A stretch of 64,000 nucleotides of DNA, taken from NCBI RefSeq assembly GCF_026745355.1, contig NC_079205.1:63102915-63166914 (forward strand), read 5' to 3'. The notes beneath the pieces were generated by a model that worked only from the letters and a program-made list of their open reading frames with translations, ran no database searches and was not told the DNA's origin. This DNA is from Beta vulgaris subsp. vulgaris (Eukaryota > Streptophyta > Magnoliopsida > Caryophyllales > Amaranthaceae). The position numbers and the translations under genes are program-made. This document shows, one piece after another, positions 21,667 to 33,316 of this stretch (position 1 is the first letter of the stretch; each line of letters begins with the position of its first letter).

Positions 21667-23488
21667 ATGGCCTTCCCCATTTCGGTTTATATTTCCACCA
21701 TAGCATTTCTATTGCTAAGCCTACATCCCTCAGGTATATCTCTTCTGCTCTCGCTATCGTAAACTATTTTAGATTTTTTTCTCTTTGGCAATTATTACTC
21801 ATTTTGCTCCTTAAATTAGCACAGCAGAAGATAAATTGGATGTGGATTTTTATATTATTGCGAAAAACCTAAGTTTCTTACAAACTTAAAAACACACAAG
21901 AAAATTAGGGGGAGCTTATAGAAATGCCCACGGACCTGTGTTTTATAATATTTTTGTGGATTTTTCACAGTTTTAGACTAACAAACAAAGAAAAGGAACA
22001 TCGGCCCATAGGCCATATAGGCGGGCTCATGCCGGGTTGGGACTGAAATAAAATTTATTGACCATAACATGCCCACGTAGCAGACAACGGGTCATGTCGG
22101 GCCTCGAGCAGGCTCGGGCCGGGTCGGGCCGCGTGCTGGCCCGTCCCATACCCGCCTTTAGGTGCGGCCCATGCCCATATTTAACATGGTAGCAGAGTCA
22201 GGCCCACAATTGGAACCGTTAATTTACTTTGGGCCAATTGAAAATACTTCACATATGAGGGGAGTGTTGAAGCTATAATACATAGCGCACAACATGTGAG
22301 GTTCCACAATGATAAAAGAAAAGAGATAATCGTAACATTTGCACAGCACACGCTACGCCTTACATCTAAAGTTGTACTAATGATTATATATTTTCTATAT
22401 CAGAGGCAACAATTGGAGTATGTTATGGAAGATTAGGAGATCACTTACCTTGTGCTCAAGATGTGGTAGACCTCTACAAATCCAACCAGATAGGAGCCAT
22501 GAGACTCTATGATCCCGATCACCCGACACTCGAAGCCCTACAAGGAACAAACATTACACTCATGTTGGGTGTCCGCAACGAAGACATTGTATGTATAGCA
22601 TCCAATCAATCGGCCGCCGACGATTGGGTTGAAACCAATGTCGTCCCCTATGCAACATCAATCAAGTACATCACTGTTGGAAATGAAATCCATCCTATCG
22701 ATGAACAAGCCTCATCGATGGAACCAGCTATGCGAAATATTCTAAATGCGCTGAACATGAACAACTTAGGGGGCCAAATCATGGTGTCCACGGCAGTTGA
22801 TATGAGCTTATTAAAAAACACTTATCCACCACCCCATTCCGAATTTCAAAACTTATCATATATTACACCAATAATTAACTTTCTAACAACTAACGATTGG
22901 CCTTTGATAGTGAATCTTCAACCTTATGCTACCTATATGAATGATCCCACACATATTTCACTCGACTTTGCTTTGTTCACTTCATGTGAGGATGTATTTA
23001 CTGATAACCAAACTGGTAAAGGATACCAAAATTTATTTGATGCACTAGCTGATGCAATGTACGTAGCTGTAGAAAAAGTCGCGACATCGGATCAAATCAA
23101 TTTATTCCAAAATAGAGGTAATAACAAGCCGAAGAGAAAGACCGTGGTGCATGGAGAAACAACGTGGGTCTCAGAGAACGGATTTTCTAGCATGGCAAAA
23201 AGTAATGTTTGGCGAAGTAGTACTCGCTATCCTACTAAGGAATTGGAGTGTGGGGAGCCAAAGAGTGGAGAAGCTGCCACAGTAGAAAATGCAAAGACGT
23301 TCTATACCAATATGATCAAACATGTTAAGAAGGGAACTCCTTTGACACCGGGGGAAGAAATTGAGGTATATTTGTTTGCAATGTTTGATGAGAACCAGAA
23401 AACAGGAGATGAAAGTGAGCGCCATCTTGGGCTTTTTAGTCCTGATGGACAACCTAAGTATGGCCAACTCAACTTTTGTGGAGAGTAG
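21667..23488 (+). CDS. G2: divergent GH17 beta-1,3-glucanase-like protein
   Basis: Exon 1 is 21667-21733 and exon 2 is 22404-23488, joined in phase 1 to give 383 residues. The N-terminal ~22 residues are a signal peptide. The mature chain begins near EATIGVCYGRLG. VGNE (E117) is the expected general acid/base. The nucleophile site reads HGETTWVS (E274) where the family has VSESGWPS, so the glutamate is kept but its setting is changed. Compared with G6 there are two insertions: about 15 residues before E274 (includes KPKRK) and about 29 after the tryptophan. G4 shares both. It ends at LNFCGE with no vacuolar tail, CBM43 or GPI signal, so secretion is likely. Whether it cleaves beta-1,3-glucan cannot be told from sequence. 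Confidence 0.88.
21734..22403 (+). other. G2 intron with a GC-rich inverted-repeat stretch
   Basis: The 670 base intron has GT and AG ends. At about 22005-22190 is a GGGCCGGGTCGGGCC-type stretch. A related GCCGGGC-containing stretch occurs at 55455-55700. This looks like a small non-coding element but edges could not be defined. Confidence 0.5.
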
Positions 23489-23937
23489 GGAAATCATTAG
23501 AGTATGGTTTAAGGTACAAGTTAATGCATGTATTGCTATTACCAATGTTATGTATCAGTGATATATTTGGTGAAAGGAATAAAGGAAGTGTATTACTTAA
23601 TGTAATTCACCATATTTTCGTACCCCCGATTATTGTATGGAGCTTTTAGAGTTGGATTGTAATAGGCTATTTGACATGACTATTTAATCTAATGTTACCG
23701 CTAGTTCACCAAAAAAAAAACGATTGCAACTAGTTCTGTTTTATATTTTGATTACAGCAAAATGTCGTAATATATTGTCTTAATTAGTAAATTTTGATAA
23801 TTGCTATTTATTTCTAAGCAATTAGACATATATTAGGCCATAGCAATGCCAGTATGATGATCAGTGACAAGTCCAAAATAATATTTAAAAATGAAACTTA
23901 AACATTTGGTTAATGAAGAAAATACTGCAAAATTTCA
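23489..23937 (+). other. G2 3' flank
   Basis: AT-rich. GAATAAAGG near 23577 is a possible polyadenylation signal. No gene seen. Confidence 0.4.
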
Positions 23938-24532
23938 TACTTCCTCCGCTTCATAAGAATGCAACACTTGTATTTCTGGAGTCAAAATTTACAAACTTTA
24001 CCCACGCACGAATTCCGGCCACTATATAAACTAATAATATAGTCATGTAAGATCTTTTTAAATTCATGTCAATGTGTTGTTCCAAAAGATAATATTTTGA
24101 TATTTTTATTAATATGTATTAAAGATATTTGTAAAGTATTCCATTATACTGAAGACCATGAAAACTCAAATGTAAACTCGAATGTTGTACTCTCTCCGTT
24201 TCCTAAAGATCTTCCCTCTTTCCGTTTAAGGGTGTTTCCAAAAGATCTTCCCTCTTTTGCTTTATTCCTTATTTGGCAAAACAAATTTCCCTATTTACCC
24301 TCTCATGTCACTATCATATGGTCCACCATTACATTATTAATTCAATTTTACTCCCTTTGTCTCTCATACTTTAACCCCTTTTTATTTGTTTATTTATCTT
24401 AACCCCTTTCTCTCTCCTACTTTACTCACACCATGCCCCACACAACTTGATTTTCCTTGGTATCTGTAGGAACAGTAAGTGGGAAGATCTTTAGGAAACG
24501 GAGGAAGTATTCTTTATGAAGCTGAAGAAGTA
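23938..24532. mobile_element. Stowaway-like MITE split by a second MITE
   Basis: The left end TACTTCCTCCGCTTCATAAG and an inverted right end at 24510-24532 (TTCTTTATGAAGCTGAAGAAG) pair with few mismatches. The right end is separated from the body by the MITE at 24188-24509, which used a TA inside it as target. Confidence 0.75.
24188..24509. mobile_element. Stowaway-like MITE, nested
   Basis: The left end TACTCTCTCCGTTTCCTAAA and right end TTTAGGAAACGGAGGAAGTA are near-perfect inverted repeats bounded by TA. The Tc1/mariner type is inferred from the TA target and CTCCGTT ends. Confidence 0.82.
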
Positions 24533-25468
24533 TTTTATTACCAAATATACATATAAAAAAGTCAATCGGTTGATCCCACACCTATATATATATGTAGGTC
24601 CTCCCTGACTATGTTATTTCAATTTTTTTTATAAATTTAATAGATTTGAGTATGTAATTAGCTAACTAGTTATTAGGCCTTAGCTATGTCCCGGATAAGA
24701 AAAAATTTCATTTATTAATATAATACTTTATGATAATAACGCCAAATACAACTTAGTCTAGTTGTTAAGACTTTATTATATGTACTTGAGGTCTCGGGAT
24801 CAAACCCTATACTATGCAATTTCTAAAAAAAATTATTGTACATGAATTACATGAACTAAAACTCCCTAAGGAGAGCGCCACGTGGTACAGTTTCTTGTTT
24901 ATGCACGCCTTTTTTCATATATTTACTAGTATTTGTGTTCGGGCGTTGCCTTAGGTTGGTATTGTGTTTTCGAACTTGATATGTATTTTTTTCCATTCCC
25001 ACTAAAATATATTAATTAAGGAGAACTCAACATTTAAAAGATATAAATATAATAATTAAAAGATATAAATATAATAATGTGGACACTTAAAGCATGATTA
25101 AAAATTGGTTGAGATGGTAATTGTGTCATGTTATAATAGCAAGAGGTCGCGGGTTTAAATCTTGTTGCAAGCTAAATTTACTTTTGTTAATCGACATAGC
25201 TTAAACTATTCACTGTATTCAAAAAGTGGTATGTTCTCTTCTTAATATTGAACTTGAATAGTTGCCTAATTGAGGTTGAGGTGGTGGAGTAGTAGTATCG
25301 CTTCCCATATGTTATCCCTGAGGTACAGGGATCAAACCTCATAGGACTCATTTGAGTAATTTCCCATATCCCCCCTCAAGTGACTCCCCTTCATCTTACC
25401 GAAAAAAATGCCTAAAATTTTAAGTTATAATTAGATGATCTCTTATAAGAACGACTCTTTCTACACAT
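24533..25468. other. Spacer with tRNA-like SINE relics and a Helitron-like end
   Basis: Three stretches keep degenerate A-box and B-box pairs: about 24760-24815 (TAGTCTAGTTGTTAAG, GGGATCAAACCC), 25095-25190 (TTGGTTGAGATGGTAA, GCGGGTTTAAATC) and 25275-25345 (GAGGTTGAGGTGGTGG, GGGATCAAACCTC). The second recurs at 30750-30860. ACTAG followed by CGGGCGTTGCC near 24925-24955 resembles a reversed Helitron end. No gene seen. Confidence 0.45.
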
Positions 25469-25803
25469 AGGTCACAATTTATTTTTTGTTGAACCAGTAA
25501 GAAGAGAAATATATAAGCTCAACAATGCAAATACACACTACAACCTCCAAGTTCAGAACAAACCAACTAGGATGGACTCTTCTTCACAAGGAGGCTAACA
25601 CATCTAGATACATCCATTACACACTACTACATAGGCTTTCCCACCACACAGTATCATTAATATTTATCTTATCAGGACTATGAGCTTTAATTCTACAGAT
25701 AACATCTCTTCTAATTTTTTCAAAAATATTTCTTGGATTGTTAACTTTAGCATTCCAAACAGCATCATTTCGAGTATACCAGATTGCATACACAGTAGCA
25801 TTT

Positions 25804-27317
25804 TGATATGTCACAATTATATATAGTTTTTAGATGCATTTGATTGCATTTGGAACTCTCTTTAGAGCATTTAAGTGCATAATGGAATGAATTACGTAAG
25901 TTGTGCTCTACTACTCCCCGTTTGCGTGTTTTGATCATTTTCAGGTTACTTTGATGCAAATTGATTATGACTACCTAAGATCAAGACTATTAATCATTGA
26001 AGATGAAGTTATCTTGCACAAGGATCACAATGCATCATTTCGGGGCAATTTCGAGTTAGAATGAAGCAAAGAGTTGGTGAAAGAAGTGTCAAAACTGACA
26101 CCTGTTCACTATTTTGGACATAACTTTTGATATAAAATTTATAATCAAGAAATTCCAGTTGGGTTGGAAACTAGATTTCAAGGGCTTTCCAATGATAGGT
26201 CACACGCTTCAATCCGACATCTGGTTCGAGAGATACAGCCTTCACAAGTTGACGCAAAATCACTGTTTCTCCAATATGCAAGGAATGTTAGCCCGGTCAA
26301 CCGGGCGAGAAAAGATCCAAAATCGCTTGCGCGCCCGACCGGGCGGGCTCGCCCGGTCGACCGGGCAGATTTGCTTTTTTGTCGTAAGTTGTGAATCACC
26401 GTCGCCCGACCAGGCGGATTTCGCCCGGTCGACCGGGCGGACTCTCAGGACGCGATTTTTCGGGTTTTTTAGCCGGTTTTGTATTTAGTATAAATAGGTT
26501 TTTAGTATTTTCGTTAAACCTATCTTATTTTCTACGTTTTTTAGAGGAAAACACTTAGTTTATTCTCTCTAGTTTTGTTGAACCTTTACATTTGAAGATT
26601 ATATAGATCGTCGATTTCCTTTTTCATCGTTCTTCAATCACTTGGTATTCTTCTCTACTTAGTTTAATTTCATGAATTCTTTTACTTTGATTATGTTTAT
26701 TGCGTTTAATATCATCATGAGTGAGTAGTCTATTTCTAGGGTTTAGAGAGGGAACCATGTTTATATACCTTTTTTATTGTGGTTTGATGTTCTTCAATAA
26801 TTGGATTGAATTAGAATAATTCCTATTGATTTGTTATACTTGCTTAATTCATGTAATTGCGCAATATCATGAGTTATGTTTAGCTAATAAGAATTAGAAT
26901 CGAAAGATCATATTCATTAGAGGCTTATTACAATAGGTAGATTTGATTATGTTGAGCGACCGTACTGGCATATGTTAATCTAGGAGTTGTGTTAATGCCT
27001 GACCAAGGATTAACGAATTACTTCATTTATTTGAATCTCAATCCAAGTGTTGTTGAATTATATTATATTGATTAAACTGGTATAAGCATGGTGGACCGAT
27101 CGATTGCCCTAGGTTTTTAATTATTTGATAAAATCCCATTTTTCTGCGTTCTAGTTCATTCTAGCCTAGTTATTAATTCCTCAATTATTTTCCTCTCTGG
27201 AAGTAGTTAGATAATTGATATAAATCTGTAGAACTCCTCTCCCTGTGGATCGACCCGTATTTGCCAGTTTCTGCTAAACAGACACCGTGCACTTGCGGTA
27301 TATTTTAAAACCCATCA
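25804..27317 (+). mobile_element. Solo LTR, same family type, 1514 bp
   Basis: It begins TGATATGTCACAATTATATA and ends AAAACCCATCA, with CATTT duplicated at 25799-25803 and 27318-27322. It shares GAGCGACCGTACT and the TTAATGCCTGACCAAGGATT block with the LTR at 19370-20734. It is nested in the LINE-5 remnant. No internal region remains. Confidence 0.9.
26289..26450. repeat. Cluster of CCCGGTCGACCGGG palindromes in the solo LTR
   Basis: Four or more variants of GCCCGGTCGACCGGGC occur within ~160 bases, in a GC-rich island inside an otherwise AT-rich LTR. The open frames across it are by-products. Confidence 0.85.
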
Positions 27318-27568
27318 CATTTAGTGAAGCAGTGTAGACTTTCCTCTGGAACCCAGAGCATTTTCTCCTTCCTATCATCTTGTACGAGGTCACAATTTTT
27401 TTTTGTTTCTATCTCTTTACTTTCTTTATTTCCACAGTCTCCATCAACATCTTACTTATTTTAGAATAGATGTATGGTAGTATTAACTGGTAAAGCAATA
27501 AAGCTCCAATCCTATAATACAAAAAAGTTTACATATTATAGATTCATACATGAGACGAGGTTACAATA

Positions 27569-27871
27569 TATTTCTTCCGTTCTTTTTATATACAATAATT
27601 ACAATTTTGAGTAGTTTCACATCTATTGCAACAATTCCAATTTAGGTATAAAAAGCAACTTTAATTGACAATATTGCGCTTATTTTATCTTATTAAAACC
27701 ATTATTAATTACTCACTTTGCCTTATATAATTGCTTTATTTTCTATGGATGATTTATCTCCTACTCTAATTAATTAAAGAGTTACTTTTATGCTAAACTA
27801 CTCATTTGTTCCAAATTCTTAAAAATTGTGTCCAAACACACTGTTGTAATAGAAAAAGAACGGAGGTAGTA
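27569..27871. mobile_element. Stowaway-like MITE
   Basis: The left end TATTTCTTCCGTTCTTTTT and inverted right end AAAAAGAACGGAGGTAGTA bound a non-coding AT-rich interior. Confidence 0.75.
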
Positions 27872-27904
27872 TTAGTTCGGCTAAATTTTAATCTAATTGG
27901 GCCC

Positions 27905-30305
27905 CTTTAGTTTTTACTACTTATAACCTTCAATTTTGGCTGTTTTTTGGGACATTTTTAGACTTCTTCATGCTTGGTCATATTTTCTCCCAAAACATTC
28001 CTAGGAAAGTCGACGTGACTTGTAACGTTGCGCGGGTGCTTGAAACCATTTGTGTTGCCTCGAAAAGCCTCTGAACACCCCATTTGTTCATTTCACGTGA
28101 AACCCAAAATTACATCGCAATGAACCTAAAGGTATCCATATATTCGTTCCAAGGGATATGACTCCTTTCCAATGACTTCTCATGTCCCAAGGAGGCATTT
28201 AGTGGCGTTCGGAGCTCGGGCCCCGGGAATGTCCGAAAGCATGTATTATAATCTTCAATTTTGGCACGTTTTGCGACATTTTTGGATTTCTGCGGGCCTG
28301 ATCATATTTTCTCCCAAAACATTCCTAGGATTGCCGACATGACTTGTAATGTTGTGTGTGTGCTTGGCACCATTTGCATTGCCTCGAAAAGCCTCTGAAC
28401 ATCCCATTTGTTCATTTCTCGTGTAACCGAAAATTACCTCGCAATGAACGTAAAAGGCATCCATATTTTCGTTCCAAGCCACATGACTCCTTTCAAATGA
28501 CCTCCCATGTTTCTAAGAGGCATCATGTGGCGTTCGGAGCTCGAAATCCGGGAAAGTTCGAAACCGTGTATTATAACCTTCCATTTTCGCTGGTTTTTGG
28601 ACATTTTTGGACTTCTACATCATATTTTCTCACGAAAACGTTCCTAGGAAAGCTGACGTGACTTTTAACGTGGTGCGGGTGCTTGGCACCATTTGTTTTG
28701 CCTCGAAAAGTTTCTGAACACCCTATTTGTTCATTTCTCGTGAAACCTAAAACTTTCTCGAAATGAACGTAAAGACATCCACATATTCGTTCCAAGCCAC
28801 ATGACTTTTTTCCAATGACCTCCCATTCCCCTAGGAGGTATCCCGTGGCGTCGGAGCTCGGACCCCGGGAAAATCCGAAAGTGTGTATTATAACCTTCAA
28901 TTTTAGTTGTTTTTGAAAAAAACTCGGACTTTTTCGGGATTGGTCATATCTTCTCCCGAAACATTCCTAGGTAAAACAATGTGACATGTAACGTTGTGTG
29001 GGCTCTTGACACCATTTGTGTTGCCTCAAAAAGCATGTGAACACCCCATTTGCTCATTTCTCGTCAAACCCAAAATTATCTCGAAATGAATATAAAGTCA
29101 TCCACATATTCGTTAAAAATCACATGACTCCTTACAAATGAGCTCCCATGCCCCTAGGAGGAATCCCGTAGCGTCCATAGGTTTAGGGGTGTAAGTTATT
29201 TGGTTAAAAACCGAAAACCAAACCAAACCGAATTAGTATTTTGGTTTGGTTTTTTTTTGAAATTCAGTTTGGTTTGGATTCAAAAAAAAAAAAATCGGTT
29301 TCTCGGTGTGAATCAGTTTTGGTTTTGGAAAACCGAAAAAACCAAAAAAAAACCGAAATTTGGTTTTTTTTTTAATATTAGTTGCGAAAAATAGAAAATA
29401 TGAAAATATATCATTAATCTCCTTTTTTTGTGTTTATTTTTTTTAATATTAGTTGCGAAAAAAGTTTGGTTTAAATTTGGTTTGGTTTTTATCTTTGTTT
29501 GATTTAATTTCATTTCGGTTTGGATTGGATTTTGGAATATGAAAAAAATTTGGTTTGGATTTTGAAAGGTAAAAAAAATTCGGTTTGGTTTGGTTTGGTT
29601 TTTGGTTTCATATTTTGGTTTGGTTTGGTTTGATTTGGTTTGGATTGAGTCGAATTTCGATTTGGATTTGGTTTGAAAATTTCAAAACCGAATTTATTTC
29701 GGTTTGGTTTGGTTTTGACCTAAAATCAAACCAAAAACCGAACTTACATCCCTACATCAGTTGGGTACGGGGAATGTCCGAAAGCGTGTATTATTACCTT
29801 TAATTTTGGATTTTTTTGGAACATTTTTGGACTTCTCCGGGCATGGTCATATTTTCTTGAAACGTTCCTAGGAAAGCTGAAGTGACTTGTAATGTTGTGC
29901 AGGTATTTCGCACTATTTGCATCGCCTCGAAGAGCCTTCGAACACCGCATTTGTTCATTTCTAGTGACATCCAAAATTGCCTCAAAATGAACGTAAATGC
30001 ATCCATATAATCGTTCCAAGCCACTTGACTCATTTCCAATGACATCCCATGTCCCTAGAAGGCACCCCGTGCCGTCCAGATCTCGAGCCACGGGAAAGTA
30101 CGAAAGCGTGTATTATAAACTTCATTGGTCGTTTTTGGGACATTTTTGGACTTCTCCGGGCTTGGTCATATTTTCTCCTGAAACGTTCATTGTTAAGCCG
30201 ATGTGATGACTTGTAACGTTGCGCGGATGCTTGGTACCATTTGTGTTGCCTCGAAAAGCCTCTAAACTCCCCTTTTGTTCATTTCTCGTGAAACCCAAAA
30301 TTTAG
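27905..30305 (+). repeat. Tandem satellite array, ~320-325 bp monomer
   Basis: The block TATAACCTTCAATTTTGG recurs near 27924, 28247, 28572 and 28890, giving spacings of about 319-325 bases. After an inserted element (29184-29754) it continues near 29785 and 30110. Each unit also has TTCCTAGGAAAG, GCCTCGAAAAGCCTC and TTGTTCATTTC blocks. Units differ by many substitutions. The same satellite lies mainly in the other orientation at 62870-64000. Confidence 0.88.
29184..29754. mobile_element. hAT-like foldback element with GGTTT-rich interior
   Basis: The ends TAGGGGTGTAAGTT and AACTTACATCCCTA are inverted repeats. The flanking 8-mers CATAGGTT and CATCAGTT match at six positions, fitting a decayed 8 bp duplication. 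The interior is degenerate GGTTTGGTTT / AAACCGAA, self-complementary, with no coding. It interrupts the satellite array. Confidence 0.7.
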
Positions 30306-30961
30306 GATTAAATAACTATTGTTTTATAGAAATCTTTTGTAGTTTTTTTGTATTACCGACAAAAGATGTATAAAATAGGGCATAGACTATAGAGTTAGCT
30401 AAGAGATTTTTAGTTGGAAAATATCATTTTGTGACTGAAGATCATTAAGGCAGGAAACTCGCGGGTCTTTCAAAGAAATTTTGTCCTCTCGAGTTTTGGA
30501 AATGGGAAACATGATCTTCATGAGAGTTTCCGTGCTAAATAGATTTTTAGATTTTTTTTTTAATGTTAATTGATTTACACATACTTACTTCAATTTCTGT
30601 AGTTCTATAAGTGAGATTTTCTTTTTTCATAATGCAAAGCGATGGCGTCGGTGTTTATTTTTACCAAGAGGGTTGATTATCTGGTGGCTTCTTATTGTAT
30701 TATGTTTTTTCTTAGATGGTAATATAAATTAAATTTTTATTACAAACACTTAAAGCATGATTCATAGTTGGTTGAGATGGTAATTATGTTATGTTATAAT
30801 AGCAAGAGGTCATGGGTTCAAATCTTGTTGTAAGCTAATTTTACTTTTGTTAATCGACAGGACTTATATACACATTGGACAATTCTAGTGGAGTAAACAC
30901 GTGGCGTGTATACATTGTCACACATGCCTTTTAATATATTTGTATAGATATATATAGATAC
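30306..30961. other. Spacer with a SINE-like relic
   Basis: About 30750-30860 repeats 25095-25205 (TTGGTTGAGATGGTAATT, GCAAGAGGTC, TTGTTAATCGACA). The tRNA-like boxes are degenerate. No gene seen. Confidence 0.45.
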
Positions 30962-30972
30962 ATGATATATAT

Positions 30973-31189
30973 ATTTTTTTATTTTTTTTATTAGGAAATT
31001 AAGTCAGCCGAAGGGCTAACCCCTACAAGGCTACTAGCCTGTAGGAAACACCAACTCGTTGGCTGGTAAGGCATGCATAGCATGCTAAGAAAATACTCCA
31101 GCATAATGCTAGGGGTAAGGATCGAACCCCTGACCTCCGGGACCAAGGGGGAGCGCTCTACCCACTTGAGCTAACTCCTATCCTTGGAA
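30973..31189 (-). mobile_element. tRNA-derived SINE
   Basis: The minus strand begins with a tRNA-like head: A box TAGCTCAAGTGGGTAGAGC and B box GGTTCGATCC, about 40 bases apart. A ~110 base unrelated body and an A-rich tail follow, seen here as T-rich at 30973-30991. ATGATATATAT is duplicated at 30962-30972 and 31190-31200. The body and tail exclude a working tRNA gene. Confidence 0.88.
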
Positions 31190-31913
31190 ATGATATATAT
31201 TGATAACCATAATCTCCTACCCAGTGAAATGCAAGTAATTTTTTTTTTTTTGCTGTTCTATATGCTTTGAACGATTAATGCCAATATAAAGGAAAAATTA
31301 ATCAACATAATTATTATATTTTTAATTCTTATGTATGCAAAATTTATATTATCAAGTATTAAAAAACAATATGCTGATCAAAAGAGCAATATAATGGCAT
31401 AATTAAATTTCAATTATAAAACTTAATTGTCATCTATAAGTACGTGTACACTATATTGTGCATGACTTAAAGCAATATAGATAATGGCACAAGTAGTGAG
31501 ACAGCTCCAAGCTTCCAAACCAATCGAAATCCTGTTTTGAATCGGTACAAACCCACTTAGCAAGTTGGCATAGTAGGTCAAGTATTTTTCTAATAATCAA
31601 CAAAGTGGTCCCTCTTAATTGAGTCTCTTGCACGCCGGTGCCTAGATGGATCTGAGATCGACACAACTCGATTACTTCATGCGAACTAGTCTATGTTACT
31701 CCCTACGACCCTACCCAAGTCTTGCTCTACCATACTAGTCCGATGATTACCACTAATTAATTATATATAGAGCCATAGATATACTTTTATATCATTTATT
31801 TATTGCGAGCTCGCTATGTTATTTTGACTTAATTTTAATTTAGTTCAATTAAGTTTTATCTCACTGTCTAGGTTCAGTTAGGTAAATTTCATTCCAAAAG
31901 AACGTCTTAAGAA

Positions 31914-32817
31914 TAGGGATGGAAATTGGTCGGACTTGGACCGAATTATGCATAATTCGACTTTGACCCTACAAGAAGTTGAATGTTAATTTTGAGTCCG
32001 ACTCCGACCCGACATCCGGCTCCGAAAATTCGAGTCTGATCCGGCTTAAAATCCTAACATCCGACCCCGACTTAAAATCCTAACACCCGACTCTCCGATC
32101 TGATCCGACTTTTCTTCGCCCCATTTTTTGATAGAAAAATCTTCTATAATACATACTTCCTCAGTTATTTTTTTGAAGTATAATCTAATTATTTTTATTT
32201 TCAATAATCGTACGGAAATCATATACTTCCTCAGTTTCAAAATAGATGGTACATTGTGATTAAAACGGACTCCTAGACAAAATTTCATAAGTATGTTTAA
32301 GTAGTATAAAGGGATGTAGATTAATTCTAGTGGTCCCATGTGAAAAGGATGGAGAAAGAAAAAGTTGGGGACCACATGTATTAATTAAGTAAAATGGTAA
32401 AAGTGTAAGACAAAAGTTACTAAATAAGGAAAAAAAAACAATGTATCATCTATTTTGAAACACCCATAAATAGACAATGTATCATCTATTTTGAAACGGA
32501 TGAAGTATAATAAAAATAATTTAAACATTACTATTATATTTAACAATCGTTTCTTCAGTGGAAAAATATTAAATATTACAATTGTCTTAAAGTCGGAATC
32601 GGATTATACATACATAATACATTAATACAAATAATAAAAGAATTAATTGCCTTAAAGTCGGATTCGGATTCGGATGTCGGATTTTTTTATGGGATCCAAC
32701 TCCGACACTCTTCCGACTCATAGTCAGATTTTTCAAACGGAGTCGAATTCGGATTTTTTTTTTTGTCGGAGTTGACTCAAAATTTTTCCTTTGGATCCGG
32801 ATTGGATTGTCATCCTA
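31914..32817. mobile_element. hAT-like MITE, 904 bp
   Basis: The ends TAGGGATGGAAAT and ATTGTCATCCTA form an imperfect inverted repeat. The 8 bp duplication is CTTAAGAA (31906-31913) and CTTAAGAG (32818-32825). Copy 1 has a single CTTAAGAG. The interior repeats CGGATTCGGA-like and GACTCCGAC-like motifs and contains a nested MITE. No transposase is visible. Confidence 0.85.
32224..32507. mobile_element. Stowaway-like MITE nested in the hAT-like element
   Basis: TACTTCCTCAGTTTCAAAAT at the left and TTTTGAAACGGATGAAGTA at the right are inverted repeats ending in TA. A partial direct repeat of the right arm (ATGTATCATCTATTTTGAAA) occurs twice. Confidence 0.8.
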
Positions 32818-33017
32818 CTTAAGAGTGGCCAAAACTTTAGTCACCAGTTTGACAAGACAATTGAAGAAAAATTTTAAGATCGAAGGGTCCTTCACTCCTT
32901 TTTGCAAGCTTCCTTGCTCTTTCCTTCTTTACATCCTATCTCCCTCTCCTCTCCAATAATAATTTAACTTTAACGTGGAAAATAATTAATTGAAGTTCAT
33001 TGATTCACGGGTAGTAA

Positions 33018-33034
33018 TTGACTTGGCCGTTGAC
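33018..33034 (+). promoter_or_regulatory. Paired W-box cores upstream of G3
   Basis: TTGAC at 33018-33022 and TTGAC at 33030-33034, 12 bases apart and about 50-60 bases before the TATA motif. WRKY factors bind this core in defence genes; function here is inferred. Confidence 0.45.
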
Positions 33035-33081
33035 CCAGTAACTGAAGTTTCTGTTCTCACTTCTCACACTGCTATTTCTTC

Positions 33082-33090
33082 TATATATAG
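33082..33090 (+). promoter_or_regulatory. TATA box of G3
   Basis: TATATATAG in the position aligned with the G1 TATA box. Confidence 0.6.
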
Positions 33091-33179
33091 AAACATATAC
33101 AAGAACTTAATGCAATCAAGAAAAATTAAACTAATACATTTCATTTTTATTTTCCGTAGCTATCCCAAGCAATCCTCCC

Positions 33180-33247
33180 ATGGCTGTCCCCACCTCGCTG
33201 CTCATTATCATGGTGCTCTTATCACTTAGCTTACGCTTTACAGGTAC

Positions 33248-33316
<69 letters not shown>

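Larger units (their letters stand above)
25481..27386 (-). mobile_element. 5'-truncated LINE (LINE-5) split by a solo LTR
   Basis: The 12 bp duplication AGGTCACAATTT flanks it at 25469-25480 and 27387-27398, and a T-rich tract at the left edge marks a minus-strand tail. Without the nested LTR the insert is under 400 bases. The minus-strand frame at 25617-25814 reads ATVYAIWYTRNDAVWNAKV and then IFEKIRRDVICRIKA, the stretch after zf-RVT in plant LINEs. Confidence 0.85.

Noticed and set aside
26114..26488. Overlapping open frames on both strands with repeated RARSTGR-like peptide
   Set aside because: They are produced by the GC-rich palindromes in the solo LTR, not by a gene.
29200..29803. Tryptophan/phenylalanine-rich open frames
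   Set aside because: Translation of GGTTT simple repeats in a foldback element.
27905..30305. CRISPR-like repeat array
   Set aside because: The ~320 base monomers with no unique spacers are a plant satellite; the genome is eukaryotic.
31115..31185. A tRNA gene on the minus strand
   Set aside because: Internal A and B boxes are good, but the sequence continues into a SINE body and A-rich tail and is flanked by a target-site duplication.
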